A stretch of 64,000 nt of DNA from Stenopsyche tienmushanensis (lineage: Eukaryota; Arthropoda; Insecta; Trichoptera; Stenopsychidae). The stretch lies in NCBI GenBank assembly GCA_008973525.1, contig WACJ01000383.1:124001-188000 (forward strand). The letters are read 5' to 3'. A program made the position numbers and the translations under genes. This document shows, in pieces, positions 1 to 12,162 of the stretch (its first letter is position 1; each line of letters opens with the position of its first letter). The notes under the pieces were generated by a model that ran no database searches, had not been told where the DNA came from, and was given only the letters and a program-made list of their open reading frames with translations.

Positions 1-1706
1 TCTTGAAAATGCTCTCTGATCAACAAATGTATAGAAAAATTATGGATAATATGTGATTGTTTCGATTTGTGTTATGGGACCAAGTTTATTTAATGTAAAA
101 AATAAAGGCAACTAATATTTATAATTTGTGAATATTTCCTCAATTAATCTCCTATAAATTTGTATTTATTTGTCATTATTGTATATTATCATCATCGTAA
201 CGCCGCTAACAAAAAGTCTACTGCAGAATTAATTTCTCTTTAATATCCATTCATAGGAAAAATACATTCATCTTATTTGTATCATACATTCACCTCCTCA
301 TTCGCTCGATATTGAAGGGAATATGATCTCAAAGTTTAATTTAGAACGCTCACCTAGTGGATCACCTGGCTGAATATATCGAAGAACGTTTTCGTGACCA
401 TTTCAATAGAGAGTGTGGGAGATTTGTAGAAGTGAGCAGTTTTCCTTGGTTGACAACAAAAAACCACACGAGAAGACTTTGTTCATTTTACTGAAAAGGA
501 CTTTCAGAAGTGCATCGAGTTCAGTTGCTCTTTCCCTTGTTGGGGTGAAATCCTACGTGATGCTTAAGTGCATCTCGGATTCACTTTTACTTTGTCCATG
601 TGCATCTTATCCAAGCGCATTCGTGACTGGGTGGTTTCTTCTTTCAGGATTAGATTTGATTTCTACTGGTATTCTCACAGCACTGCTGATGACTATACAA
701 CCTGATGCAGGACTCACACACTCAGCCAACGATATGACAATGCTACTCTGGGTCATTCAGAGAAAATATGAGGTCCAAGACTATTTTTTTTATAGCGATT
801 AACTAAGCATTAAGCAAAGCAGAAGAAAAAGCAGCCTCTATTTATTAAGATAAACTTGTCTGAAACTGACATTGTCAGCTAAAATTTTTACTTTGGCAAA
901 TCAACTTAGTGGCGAAAGCTTGGATTTTTTTCTCAAAATGATGTCATTCCCTTGAATGATGATGATGTTATTGATTTAATTTTATATAAGTTTTTTCTTA
1001 TGCAATTTTTTTTATATGCGGACTCCCCGTGGAACGTATCCACCGCATAAAAACAGACCCAAATGTATAATATATTCACCCAATGAATATCTCAAGCGAT
1101 CGATAAAACACAATTGCATGATGGAACAAATTTGAACCAAAAACTTGAAATTTATAAAATATCATAACTCGTTAAAAAACCAATGTATTAAAGCCTATTT
1201 TAGACTGTAGATTTGTATTGTTTTTTTCTAAATTCCATAAGAGTAAAATCATTGTAAATCAAAGTGTGGCTCGAATACTAATAATTAAAAAAATAGAAAT
1301 GTGTTTAGATGAACCGAATGTATGTTTATTAAATAAAAAACAATACAAATTATCAATCAAATATTGTTTTCGGCAACAATAAAGTATTTTGTTATAAAAA
1401 CCGATCCATTTTCAACAACGAATGATGCATTTCAACAGAAAATGCATTCATATTATATGACTCGGAACACTCACTATAAACTATCCCACTCACTGTGAAC
1501 TAGTCGGAATTTTTAAAAATACATTTAAATATATCCAACCTACGATTTAACGAATACGTTAAATTTTATACAGCTTCATTGAATGCATCTAAAAATATTC
1601 CTTATAATAAAATCTGACTTGTGTGTGGTTGTCTCCGAATTAAATGCACATTGCTGCATTCGTATTTTAATAATAATTATTGTCAATGTTAAATTGTCTT
1701 CGATTC
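1..1706. other. gene-free AT-rich stretch
   Basis: No intron-exon structure or recognisable protein was found. A 129-codon open frame at 413-802 (+) does not resemble a real protein. On the opposite strand around 500-640 the decayed text shares a 24-bp perfect match (558-581) with 54499-54522, so part of this stretch is an old repeat, possibly the coding tail of a retroelement. Confidence 0.5.
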
Positions 1707-2513
1707 TCAAGCCTGCGAGACTATATCGTCGAGATGTCGCCCTTGGCGTCGTTTGCATTCTTCTAAGCGAGTCTTTATCTTTGAAATGACATATTGACAC
1801 GTCGCATGCGGAATTCCTTCAATCTCTTTGCATATACGATCTTTGAGCTGTTCCAAGCTCGTGGGAAATTTCTGGTAGACGCGGTCCTTGAGGTATCCCC
1901 ATAGAAAGTAATCGATCGGGCTCAAATCGGGGCTGTTTATGGGCCACGCGATGATGCCCGTTTTTGATATAAGTCTGTCTCGAAACAATTCCGTCAGGGC
2001 TTCTAATGAGATTATTTCCGTGTGATTGGGGGCTTCGTCGTGCTGAAACCACATGTTGTCATTGAGGCCGTCGAATTCGCTGAGCGCCGGACCCAGAAAG
2101 TTACGAATCATCGTCGAGTAGAGATTTGCATCGGGTTCGACACTGTGTCCGTGTTCGTCTTCGAAAAAGTACGGACCGATTATTCCCTCGTAGGACATGG
2201 CGGCCCACACGGTGACGGATGGGCTGTTTTGAGGTATTTTATGCTTTTCTTGGGGATTGTCTTCGGACCAATAATGACAGTTCTGCTTTTTGACATATCC
2301 ACACAGATGAAAGTCGGCTTCGTCGCTAAAAATTATGTTCTTAAACCCGTCAAAGTGACCAAGCATTTGAGTGACGAAGGCTAGTCTATCTGAATAGTCT
2401 TGCTGAGTGATCAACGATGATTCTAAATGGATTTTAAAGGGATTTAATTGTATGTCATGTTTCATAATCCGATAGACGGTGGACCTGTGCATGTTTAACA
2501 CTTTCGCGTACAA
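1707..2513 (-). mobile_element. mariner-like transposase, DD41D type, 5'-truncated
   Basis: This is a 268-codon intact frame for most of a mariner/IS630-superfamily transposase, the DDE/D enzyme that cuts and pastes elements with TA target sites. Visible landmarks are a helix-turn-helix piece near the start (RSTVYRIMK), the first catalytic aspartate in FSDEADF, the VTVWAAMS core strand, the second aspartate in WFQHDEAPNH, and the third in SPDLSPIDYFLWG. Counting from the second to the third aspartate leaves 41 residues between them, which points to the DD41D (rosa-like) lineage rather than the commoner DD34D. The first DNA-binding helix-turn-helix is missing or decayed upstream of 2513. I did not find convincing terminal inverted repeats. 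The catalytic part is uninterrupted, so the insertion looks younger than its neighbours. Confidence 0.85.
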
Positions 2514-2928
2514 TCAGATTCTGATTACCTTGTTTCGTAAATCCGATTGACGACATTATTCAAAGAGTAACAAAACCATCGCTAGAACACCCAATGAAGG
2601 GTCGGTTATCCCGTCTGAGACGGGCCGTCTCCTGTTATTGTATTATATTTATGGGAGTCGAACAATTGTTCTCAACATTTTTATTTTTGCCAAGGATCGT
2701 ATTCTATTTTTATTGTATTATATTTATTTTTCGTATGTGGATATATATGGGGTGATTCTGTGGTTTACAAATTTGCGAAAATTACACACAGTACACACTT
2801 TTAAAAATACACAAAAAGGGTTTAAAAAGCTATAAAAAATAATAATATAGGTCATAAGATTGCGAAATAATTTTATAAATTTACAATTTACAAAAGAAAA
2901 ATCCAAAAAATTAGTATCTATAAAAAAA

Positions 2929-3683
2929 TTATTGATGAAAATAAATAAAGCAATTTCCACTACATAGAGCAGGATTTTTATTGCAGGTTTGGCATCTCCA
3001 TGTAGTGTTGGCACGTTTATTATTTTTCAAACACCACCTGCAGCTCAAATAAGTTTATAAAATTTGATGCCATATTTAGCTTTCTTCCCTTTCATGTATT
3101 GCCATAACCACAGTCGCCCTCGACGAAGAAGAAGATATTCATCTAAAGAAATTTCTTCCGATGGAGAATATATATTTTGAAAATTCGAAACAACGATGTC
3201 AATAAGTGGGCTTATTTTTGACATCCTGTCATTATTGTTTAATGTACAATTCAAACATCTCAATATTTTTTCGAATCTTCTACCCGAAATTATATAAGAA
3301 AATATTGGATGATAATACAACGGAGCACGTGAAAACATTTTTCTTAATGTTGGAAAACCTATTTGCCCACCGAGCAGACACAGCTCCAAAAAATTATCCA
3401 ATTCCATATCATTTATTTCATTGAATTTGGTCACCGTGTAGTGTCTTGTTTTTGGTAATTTGTTTTTCAACAACTTTTTTCCATAAGCATTCGTAAATTT
3501 TATCAACAGTTTTTTAATTTCCTCAGTCCAAACACTTCTAAAAAATTCTATAGATGTATCTCCAATATCTTTTTTAATTCCTGAAGATGCAGAATCAAAA
3601 CCAAAATCTGATATTGTTTTATGGCTCTTTGTCCAATTATCATTTCCTTGTGAAGCATGATTATCGGTCCAGGCATTATCCAA
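2929..3683 (-). mobile_element. piggyBac-like transposase with internal deletion
   Basis: Two separated parts of a piggyBac (DDE_Tnp_1_7) transposase lie head to tail. The long frame 3045-3683 has the N-terminal acidic leader, the conserved LLGGQIGFPTLRKMFS-like block and the first catalytic aspartate context SLDEYLLLRRGRLWLWQYMK. It stops at YGIKFYKLI. About 30 bases further on, in another frame (roughly 2929-3020), sits the cysteine-rich C-terminal zinc-binding domain, readable as WRCQTCNKNPALCSGNCF before a TAA at 2929-2931. The middle of the catalytic domain is absent. It is therefore an inactive, internally deleted copy. TTAA flanks and the element ends could not be placed with confidence. 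Confidence 0.8.
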
Positions 3684-3841
3684 ACTTCACGATCAACAAA
3701 ATCACTTTGATAGGTACTAAAAGCGGAATGCGAAATAATCCAAATACAAAACGAAAATGTTATACACAATTGAACTCAACGAAAGGCGAGAGCGAGTATC
3801 ATATATATATATATGCAAAATGTTTAGAAGCTCATAAATGA

Positions 3842-4354
3842 CAAAAATGAGTATTTATAGATAACGAAATTGCTCTGCTTACTTGAGTCATTGTAACGGC
3901 GATCTTCGGCGAAACTAGAAAAGAAAGTCTAAACAAAGAGACCAGCTGCTAAATTTACGATGCTTTTAAGATTTCGTCAATGGATCGTAAAATGCTTGAT
4001 AAAAAGACTACAACAAATAGCACCGATCCTATTGTTCATAAGAGGGATAATATACGTGCATAATACGATGGTTCCACATTTTTCAATTTAAAAATCTTCT
4101 ATTAAAAATAACTATTCTGTTGACAAAATACATTATTTTATGTGATTTTATTTTATTTTGGCGAAATTGTCGAATACGCGATAGTGAGCGATGTTTATAA
4201 TATGTATTATAGTTTGTGCATCGCAAAAATCGAATGATTCACCAAAATTAATTTATCTTATTCGGGAAAGTTTGAGAGTCTTTGAGCAATGTTTTGAAAA
4301 TGGTTTGTTTTTTTGTCTTGTTTTTTTGTGTCCCCGAAGGCGGTATACAAAAGA
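3842..4354. other. intergenic, nothing recognised
   Basis: AT-rich DNA with no coding pattern or repeat that I can name. Confidence 0.4.
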
Positions 4355-4789
4355 CTAATCCGGCACGAGAGTTTTAGCCGAGCAAGTTTTGTCACCAGAT
4401 GCAGTTAGAACGAACGTAAGACTTACGATCGACACGCCGCAAAGCGTTAAGGTGGCGGCGTGCTGGCGTACTGATCGATCGGGATGACAGGTCACGGCGT
4501 TGCGCACTCGTTCTATGTCTTCTTCGCATCTTGCACTTCTTCGACGACCGACTGGGCGTAAATTCTCGGTGGTGCCTCTGGTCATGAACTTCTCTACCCA
4601 AAGTTTGATGAGATTCGAGCTCGGCGCTTTAGTGATGTCTTGTAGTTTGTAATGCTCGCAATATCGCCGACGAACTGTCACATATGATTTATTTTGATAG
4701 AAAGTATGCACGCAAAATGCACGCTGTTCGACATTGAAACGCACCATGGCGACTGGATGCCTTAACAAGTACGCATCGTGACGTCGCAC
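4355..4789 (-). mobile_element. transposase head with DUF4817-type helix-turn-helix
   Basis: A 144-codon frame begins with a block typical of the DUF4817 HTH that precedes many insect Tc/mariner-like transposases (QRAFCVHTFYQNKSYVTVRR, then LIKLWVEKFMTRGT). After about 110 residues similarity fades (SVRQHAATLTLCGVSIVS) and no DDE catalytic part follows. It is a truncated element, not a host gene. GC content is higher than in the flanks, as expected for a fairly recent coding fragment. Confidence 0.65.
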
Positions 4790-4974
4790 GATCTAACGGC
4801 GCTAAAATTAAAACGCACTCCGTTCTGAGACACCATTTTAATATTCGTAAATATTATCGCCGGTGCGCTGGAGAACTGTCAAAATGCATGTCAATATAAA
4901 TTTACCATAGACAATTTTTTTTTTAATAAGATTCAACATGATATTAACACATTCCGGTTGGTTGATTTGATACT

Positions 4975-5875
4975 ACAGGTTGTCCTCGACTTACGACCGA
5001 GATACGTTCCTGGACTTTGGTCGCAAGTTGAATTAGTCGTAAGTCGAATTTCATATAAAATATATAACTTAAATTGTGTTAAAATAAAACAAATGTATTT
5101 ATTTATTGTTAAATTTGTATTTATTTATTGTTAAATTTGTATTTATTTATTGTTAAATTTGTATTTATTTATTGTTAAATTTGTATTTATTTATTGTTAA
5201 ATTTGTATTTATTTATTGTTAAATTTGTATTTATTTATTGCTAAATTTGTATTTATTTATTGAAATTTGTATTTATTTATTGTTAAATTTGTATTTATTT
5301 ATTGTTAAATTGTATTTATTATTGTTAAATTTGTATTTATTTATTGTTAAATTTGTATTTATTTATTAATATAAAATATTTACTTACTTAATATTTAAAA
5401 TCTTTCGTCATCTGTATTTATATAAGTACAATCAATTGGCTCATCAGTAGTATTCATCATCAGTAGTTGAAGAAGAAGCAGCAGTAGTCTTTTTAAAAAA
5501 CATATCCAACTTTAGTTGAGTTGTTTGTTGTTTTTTTTTTACTTGTATATTTCTTTGTAGCAAGCAAGATCTTCCTGAATACGGTGGTTAATAGTCAAAA
5601 ATCTTTCGTTATTCGAATCCATTTTTGCAAGTTTTTGCATTCCGTAGTCAATTTGAAGGAACGCTGCATCCATTTCTTTCAATAATTTTTTTTTTTGGAG
5701 ACTCCAATACCATATCTTTTTTTTTTAGTCTCTTCTTCGACTCTTTGATTTTCGATGCATAATAATTCTTCATTTGTAAGATCTTCATTTGTAAATATCA
5801 AAGCCCTTCCAAAATTCTTTAAACGATTTTCCATCGTCGAACGCTAGTATTGCTTGAGCAAATGTAGTTTTTAAA
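4975..5875 (-). mobile_element. Tigger/pogo-type element, C-terminal remnant and terminal repeat
   Basis: Reading the minus strand from about 5875 gives the decayed tail of a Tigger-type transposase: AILAFDDGKSFKEFWK, later DLTNEELLCIE, then LACYKEIYK and finally QLKLDMFFKKTT, which matches the usual QxxLDxFFKK tail of this family. Frames are broken in several places. On its far side, at 4976-5060, the DNA reads CAGGTTGTCCTCGACTTACGA, a terminal inverted repeat of the Tigger type, with a partial palindrome just inside. A minisatellite sits between coding tail and terminus. Confidence 0.65.
5095..5368. repeat. 22-bp AT-rich minisatellite, about 12 units
   Basis: The unit GTATTTATTTATTGTTAAAT plus TT recurs head to tail. 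Units start at 5095, 5117, 5139, 5161, 5183, 5205, 5227, 5249 (20 bp), 5269, 5291 (21 bp), 5312 (21 bp) and 5333, with a partial unit at 5355. Most are identical, so the expansion is recent. It lies in the non-coding 3' part of a decayed Tigger element. Confidence 0.95.
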
Positions 5876-6718
5876 GTAAGGATAGGATTATTTGGAGAGG
5901 TAGGAGAGGAGAGAATCTACGAGTGAGTAGCGAAATGCGTTCCGCGGAAAATCGTACAAAAAAGCCATTACTTATATAAAAAAAAATGAAGATGTGTTTC
6001 ATGGATTTTAAAAACCGCATAACTTTGAAACAGCTATATAAAATATATCCAAAATCGCATAAAAAAAGTTAATAAAAAAACAGGAAAACAATAAGACAAT
6101 TAAAAAGCAACATTTTTGGTAACATAGTTACTTAGTTACATAGTTAATTAGTTTAAGGACGTCTTGCATCATTGGTAAAATTTTAAAGTTGTCTGACATC
6201 TGGCATCTCAAATACCAGACGTCCACTAGAGAAATGCTAATTATTTTAATTACAAACTATCATCGTTGTATGATCATTTTTGTTGCAATTTTCGATATGA
6301 CTCAAAATCGCTCTCTTCTTCGGAAGAAATAGTAAAAAATAAATTTTAACATAAATCTGGTAGGAATAATAGAGGGTTATATAGAAAAGATTCGTACCCA
6401 GTTTGAAGTAAATTAACTAATTAAAACTTGAAATATGATGTCAACCGTATCGAAAAAAAGTAGTTTCGAGAAAAACGCGTTAAAAGATTTCATTACGGTA
6501 GGACCGGCCAAGTTGCCGCGTCACTAAAATAGCTATAGCTTCGTAAGTAGTTGAAACTTTGGAAATTCCTTTGGATAATGTATTTTTAAAAGTCGTAACA
6601 TTGGAAAAATGCAAAAAAAACGAACGAACGAATGAATTTTTTCAAAAATCTAAACCAAAATAAAGGGGACCATTTTTTTTATTGAGGGGTTATAGGGGGA
6701 CATTTTACAGGGTCGTAA
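5876..6718. other. intergenic, nothing recognised
   Basis: No gene model, RNA gene or named repeat could be supported here. Confidence 0.4.
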
Positions 6719-7116
6719 GAATGGTTTTTATTTTACATGACCATTCTACTTTACATGAACCAACACTAATTTACTCTGTCCATTTTTATAATATATACTA
6801 AGTTGTCTAATCCCTGTTTTCTTCGTTATCGTTTAAACATTGGGTCAACCCAACCGGTATAAGCCCGCTATAAAATAAAGAGAACAACATTTTCGACCGA
6901 TTGTAAAATTAAGACAACCCACTCCGTCTTTGGACAAATTCGTTTTGTAATGAAAATTCGTAAACGTTCTGTAGATATGTTTAGGTGTGGCGTCCGATCG
7001 CGAGGCGTCCATTCGTCATGTCAGCGGTCCGAAAAACGGACTGATTGGACATACAAGCCTTGTGGCCACTACGTCCAATTTTAGAGCTTTTTGCGGCTTT
7101 TTCTTTGATTTGTACG
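6719..7116 (+). repeat. non-autonomous repeat family R, copy A (partial)
   Basis: One of six related copies in the window. Shared landmarks in this orientation are TTTACATGAACCAACAC, GTTGTCTAATCCC, TTCGTTATCG, AAACATTGGG, ATAAAATAAAG, TTTCGACCGATTGTAAAAT, CGATCGCGAGGCG and CGGACTGATTGGACATACAA. The GC-hairpin end present in copies B, E and F is missing. It abuts a decayed mariner. Confidence 0.75.
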
Positions 7117-7890
7117 ATCACGGTAGCTCCATCAGAGGTTAACTTACATAGATGGTGTGCGCCAAATGAGGTCACGAACGAGTCTAAATTTATCCCCGCC
7201 CATAAAAACTATATATTTATATATCTTACTAATTTATGCTGCTATCTTACCTACGTTTTTAGTTTTAAGTTTTTTAGGTTTTTAGCTTAAAATTTAGCAA
7301 ATTTCTCCCCCAAATTGGGATTAGCCATGTCTTTACGGGCATGGATATTAAATTCAGGTTTTGCCCCTTGCTTTGCACTTTTGTTGAGTGGGCTGGCATG
7401 GTCTCAAATAGCGGGACTAATAAACAGCTCAGGTTAGAGGAGGATCCCCATGTTTCTTTGTCTCAGATGTGAAGTGATAGACTCATGTTTCATCCTGAAT
7501 TGATGCAAAAACTCCACTTTATTACTGTGAAATTTTGCCAAACGCTCGATTGAAACATCAACAAGACGCTCTTTTTGTTTCGTACATTTTGCGCACAGTT
7601 TTCTCCTGTTAAAATTTTCAGTCATTATATGGGATGTTCAGCATTTTTTGAAAGGCCATTTGGTGGATTTTCAAAAAATGACTTTCATGAAACTTTTGAG
7701 TCCAATCAAACAATTGGGTCTTACTTAGAGTATCATCAACGAACTGTGCCTCAAGCCTCCTCAAATTTTTATTTGACTTAATGTCTTTGTTACAACTCTT
7801 CTCAGCTACTTCTCTCCCTTTTTTCTTCAGTGACGGGATCAAGAAGCTTTCTGTCCAATGGAATAAATGTATTTCTAATTTAGGGAATAT
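7117..7890 (-). mobile_element. decayed mariner (SETMAR-like) transposase, copy 1
   Basis: The minus strand carries broken frames typical of a mariner transposase: a helix-turn-helix piece (LSKTQLFDWTQKFHESHF) near 7700 and, after a frame break, the middle segment NRRKLCAKCTKQ to ERLAKFHSNKVEFLHQF near 7500-7620. No intact catalytic core remains. The whole 7117-7650 stretch recurs, about 80-85% alike by eye, at 37319-37870 inside a DNAJC1 intron, including the non-coding part CCCATAAAAACTATATATTT. Confidence 0.65.
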
Positions 7891-9982
7891 GTAGAACAAT
7901 AAGATACTCCATTCGTATTCTTATATATCAGTAATACATTTGTACAGCAAAATTCCGGGTTATATTTGAATCCCCCTCGTTTTAACACAATTTGGACGAG
8001 TCAATCTATAAAATGTATTCTGATATAAATATTAATGCAGTCATAATAGATCGTCTGTCTGTCGCCTATCTATCATATTTATTGTTTGTGTTTCAGTAGG
8101 AACGCTTTGGAAATAAATAAATCAAAACTGAACGATATTGTGTGTGTAGATATATAAATGAGTACTGATTATTGTAATAGCATATTTTATTAGGGGCACA
8201 TCCCTTTTAATTATTGCTTATAAATTATTTGCATGTACTATAAAATGATTCCCACAAAACATGTGAGAGTGCGATGTCAATTCCTACCACAAATTTATAG
8301 ATTTCTGCATCTGCTTACGACAACATCAACCAAGAAAAACTCTAGAGGGCCATATTGGAAATAGGAATCACGGATAAGGCTGTCGAAGATGTACGTGTCT
8401 GGATTTGTCATTAACTTGAAATGAAAAAGGTTTAACTTGATGTAAAAAACTTTTTAACCGATTGATTAAAACATTTTAATCAACCGATTTATCGCGTAAA
8501 ATAGGATCAGATATGGTTGTATACATATATTCGACTAAAATTCCAATAACAATATCTTTAATACAAATAAGTCTTCGGTTCAATTACATAAATGCATTTT
8601 AAAGTTTCACACAAGTCTGAAAAATAAATAAACTTCAAAATCCAAGCATTCCCAATTGCAATCTTATCTTTCGAATCTTTTGTGACCCAGTTGTCGATTA
8701 TTAAGTCCAAGTTCAGACAAAGTCACAAACGAATCATTTATTCTTCATCTACCTCGTTTTCATGAAATTGGAACATCAATATAAAGAACACTAATGCAAT
8801 ATTAAAAGCATTCCGCTGTTGAATTAATGTATTGTAATTCTATCGAGATGTAAATAATAAATATATTAATATAAAGCGATTTTTAGAACAATTTTAGCCG
8901 AACACATATAATAAAATTTTCAATTGATATTTCCGTCATATGTGCTAATATATTTGTTCACCATCATACCAAGTATGAATAAATTTTTGATATTTCCACA
9001 GCTTAGCTTCAAATTATCTTGCTACGAAGGTACGGGTCTATTTCCAAATTATCGACAATCTATGGAATAGTTTCTATTTTCTATCTAGGTAATTTACACT
9101 TTGGGTCATCAACGAACAGCTCTATCGATTGACATTTCCATTATGTCAAATATGAAAAACGATGTGAGCGAATGGAAAGCGGTAATTGAAATAATGTTAC
9201 AAAATTGTCCATGTAGTGTCCATCGGAATGTATTGATTTTGCTTGACAAAGGACGAAAGTACAAAATCTATCGTGTGAATATATGACTTTACAAAATCGA
9301 TAGGTAGTTATATTTTATTCATTGATACACGCGTTCCGCTGAAAGCTCAGCAGGGCTGCTAGCTTCCGTATATGCTGGCTAATGACTGTTTTTCGTATAA
9401 ATTTGAAGAAGGCGTGTCAAACCAATTTTCATCCGGGCTTTAGTGCCTTTAGACTGCCAAGAAACAATATTTTATTTTATTCAACCTTGTAGATATCGGT
9501 GGACTATTTGGTTGCTTCATATTTCGTTTTTAGTTATATATGAAGCAGCGAGTGATCATATAAACGAAGAACGTGCTCAGATCATAATTGAGTTGCGGTC
9601 AAAATATCACCAACATGTTATAAGTGATAAGTTAATTAAGTTAATTTATTTATAAGTTAATTATAAGTGATAAGTGAAATTTCAATCAGAATGAAAGCGT
9701 TTTTTATAAACATTAACAAGGTAAAAAAGATAACAAATCCTAGTAAAAGACATTTATAACAATTTTTAAGACCTGTAGAAGTTTGATCTGTTTAAAGACT
9801 GAAACTATATTGTTGCTGCTTATAATAAATATTATATGTGCATAATATTGCAACACTTTGAAATTTGCTGTACTTAAATTAGTTTCCCGCACTATAACTT
9901 TAGCCATGTCTACTGAAATCCTAGCCACCTTGTATTGAAATTAGACGACGTTCATTTAACAATAATTAATGTATATTGTAAA
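7891..9982. other. 2.1 kb gene-free stretch
   Basis: AT-rich sequence with scattered short open frames, none with a recognisable domain or codon pattern. Nothing else was seen. Confidence 0.4.
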
Positions 9983-10675
9983 CGTAATCCTGAAAAATTC
10001 GGGATTGAAATTTTTATCGAACAGAAATCATACACCTCACCAGCACGATGAAGGCTACTAAATCGAGACATTCCCGCCGAAATCTGGACGCTTAAAAACG
10101 GTGGCGTAACTATTAATTGACAAGCTTAGGCGATGCCTAGGGACAGTAACTGTCTAAAGTATGTATACATATATAGAGTATATATATATTGTTCAAATTG
10201 TCATATTAACCTTTCCCTACCGATGATGTATTTACTACACCTCGACTCTAAAAATGGGAATATCGATATGAAATATTTTAGATACGGGGTTCAGATATTT
10301 TGTATTCTTCCTCAATATAATTACGAATCACATCAAAGTATTATAGTTTGTAAGTATTCATCTGCAGCTACGGAAATAAATAATTTGTCGAGAAATCGGG
10401 TATTTTGCGAGTTTTACTCCGTGTCTTAGCAGAGAGGAATTTCATCAGTCACAATGATGGTGTTATGCGAAAATGGGGGCTCACGCGGTCATCAAATCGA
10501 TCTAGCATTTAAATATCTGATGACGATACCTCCAACGAGTGTGGAGGCTGAGCGTGCATTTTCAGCTGCAAGTTGCCTGGCTTCCAAAATCAGATCCAGA
10601 CTAAATGACGAAACACTCGATGCTTTAATGTTACTTCGAGCATATTTTCAAAATAACGTTTCATTTTTTTCATAA
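9983..10675 (+). mobile_element. hAT-type element remnant
   Basis: The right half (about 10490-10660) encodes the hAT C-terminal dimerisation motif: TIPPTSVEAERAFSAAS followed by KIRSRLNDETLDALMLLR. The left part, 9983-10312, is a non-coding segment present again in inverted orientation at 16438-16756, where it continues into CCCGGGAT-rich sequence. No N-terminal BED finger or catalytic region is readable, so this is a dead end-fragment. Confidence 0.7.
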
Positions 10676-10684
10676 AACTCAAAG

Positions 10685-11580
10685 GACGACATTGTGTTAG
10701 GGGACTTGAAATCCATGGAAAACGGCTTTCTGCTGACATACCTTCAGCAAACACGTTCATTGATACATTGAAGCTATTTGTGGAGAAGGAAGGATTCAAC
10801 GAAGAATTTAAATGCAATGCTGATGAAACCGGCTTAAATTGGAAAAAACTATCCAACAAATCTTTAACATCGACGTGAAAATACTTCACTTGTCTTCACT
10901 ATCAAAAGTCGAGAGACGAAAATAATGAAAAAGCAGTTATCAGCTTCCACAAGAAAATAAATTTAAAAGATTGTTGCTACATTGCAGCAGATAGTTGGAA
11001 TTCTTTAGATGTGTCAACTTTGAAAAAATCTTGAAATAAAAATTTGAAAAGATCTTTAATAAGTTTCAGTAACGCGGTAGAGCCTAATATAGAAGACATT
11101 GCTGGAAGCAATAGCACAAATTTCTATATGTGCTGAATGCGACGATGAAGATGTAACCGAGTAGTTAAACTACGATGCAAACGATCATTGGATTCCAAGT
11201 TTTGAATGATGAGGAAATAATCAAAGAAATATCTGCCTCAGAAGAACAAGGACGAAAAGACGAAGAAGAGATTTGCGATGTGGAGGAGATATTGGTCCTA
11301 CACATTCTGAAGCTGAAGACAACTTACCTATCTTATTTGAGTATTCGCGATTTGGCAGCTTCTAAAAGAAGAGCTAGCTTAAAGCCAAAATGCATCATTG
11401 ATTTTTCTTTAATGAAAAAACATTGTATTATATGTGTATGTAAATCTAGCCAAATAAAAAATATTCATACTTACCCTATCTTTTCCTGTCAATTATGATT
11501 ATTTTCGATTATCCGGATTTTTGTTATCTGGACTACTTTTATCCCCAATTAAGTCCGGATAGTCGAGGTTCTACTATATA
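10685..11580 (+). mobile_element. Tigger/pogo (jerky-like) transposase remnant
   Basis: Broken plus-strand frames read IHGKRLSADIPSANTF, then KCNADETGLNWKKLSNKSL (with the catalytic aspartate of NADETGL), then CCYIAADSWNSLDVSTLKKS and NDEEIIKEISASEE. These are standard blocks of the Tigger/jerky DDE_1 transposases. Several stops and a frameshift make it inactive. The right end near 11500-11578 carries repeats of TCCGGAT and TAGTCGAGGTTCTACTATA, which is a Tigger-type terminal repeat when read from the other strand. Confidence 0.75.
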
Positions 11581-12033
11581 AAAATTGGAGTGTCAGCTTT
11601 TTAATTTATTTTTTCTTTGTTTAGTAAATATTTCATTTCTGTAGCACATTTTTCACATAATTAATTGAACTATGGCGTACTTATCTTAGCGGTTTGTTCC
11701 AAGGAAAGCATATGATTTCAAAACTTAAGCTTTAGATTTGTACCAATGGAATGTAAGATTTTAAAAAGCTTTAAAAATATATTTTCTGCTAAAAACGTTG
11801 GTGAAGCCCTGGCAGCATTATGAAACTTTGTTTTCCACGGAATTTCGTGCGGTTGGTATGCGATTGATCTACAAATTACCTGACAGTATATAGCGGCCCT
11901 GGCCACTGGGACAGGTGGGCATTGGGTCTTACCGTGCGGACGTTTTGCGAAGCCTTCGTGAACAGTTTTAGTTCGTTGCTATTCAAACAAAGTGAATATT
12001 TAATTGTGTTTACCTGATCAATCAACCTAAATT
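11581..12033. other. 5' flank of the 12-kb gene
   Basis: AT-rich until about 11900, then a GC-richer 130 bp that probably holds the transcription start and 5' leader of the downstream gene. No TATA box is obvious. Confidence 0.4.
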
Positions 12034-12162
12034 ATGCTTCTTCGTACAACGATCGCGTCAGTTCGGGGAAAATGTACTGAAAGCCCCCTTCATGTGTTTA
12101 ATGTATTCGCCCTCGCCGGACGAATACAACTATACAAGGACAGCAATTCGCAGACTCGATGA
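12034..12162 (+). promoter_or_regulatory. upstream ORF overlapping the main start codon
   Basis: An ATG at 12034 opens a 42-residue frame (start MLLRTTIASVRG) that runs past the ATG at 12092 in a different frame and ends at TGA 12160-12162. If the leader is transcribed as it stands, ribosomes must leak past this ATG to translate the main protein, so it could damp expression. Confidence 0.45.

Noticed and set aside
413..802. 129-codon ORF as a gene
   Set aside because: No homology, no splice or promoter context, and the opposite strand shows repeat similarity.
10133..10429. 98-codon ORF
   Set aside because: It lies in a hAT-derived repeat with an inverted copy at 16.4 kb in which the frame is not preserved.
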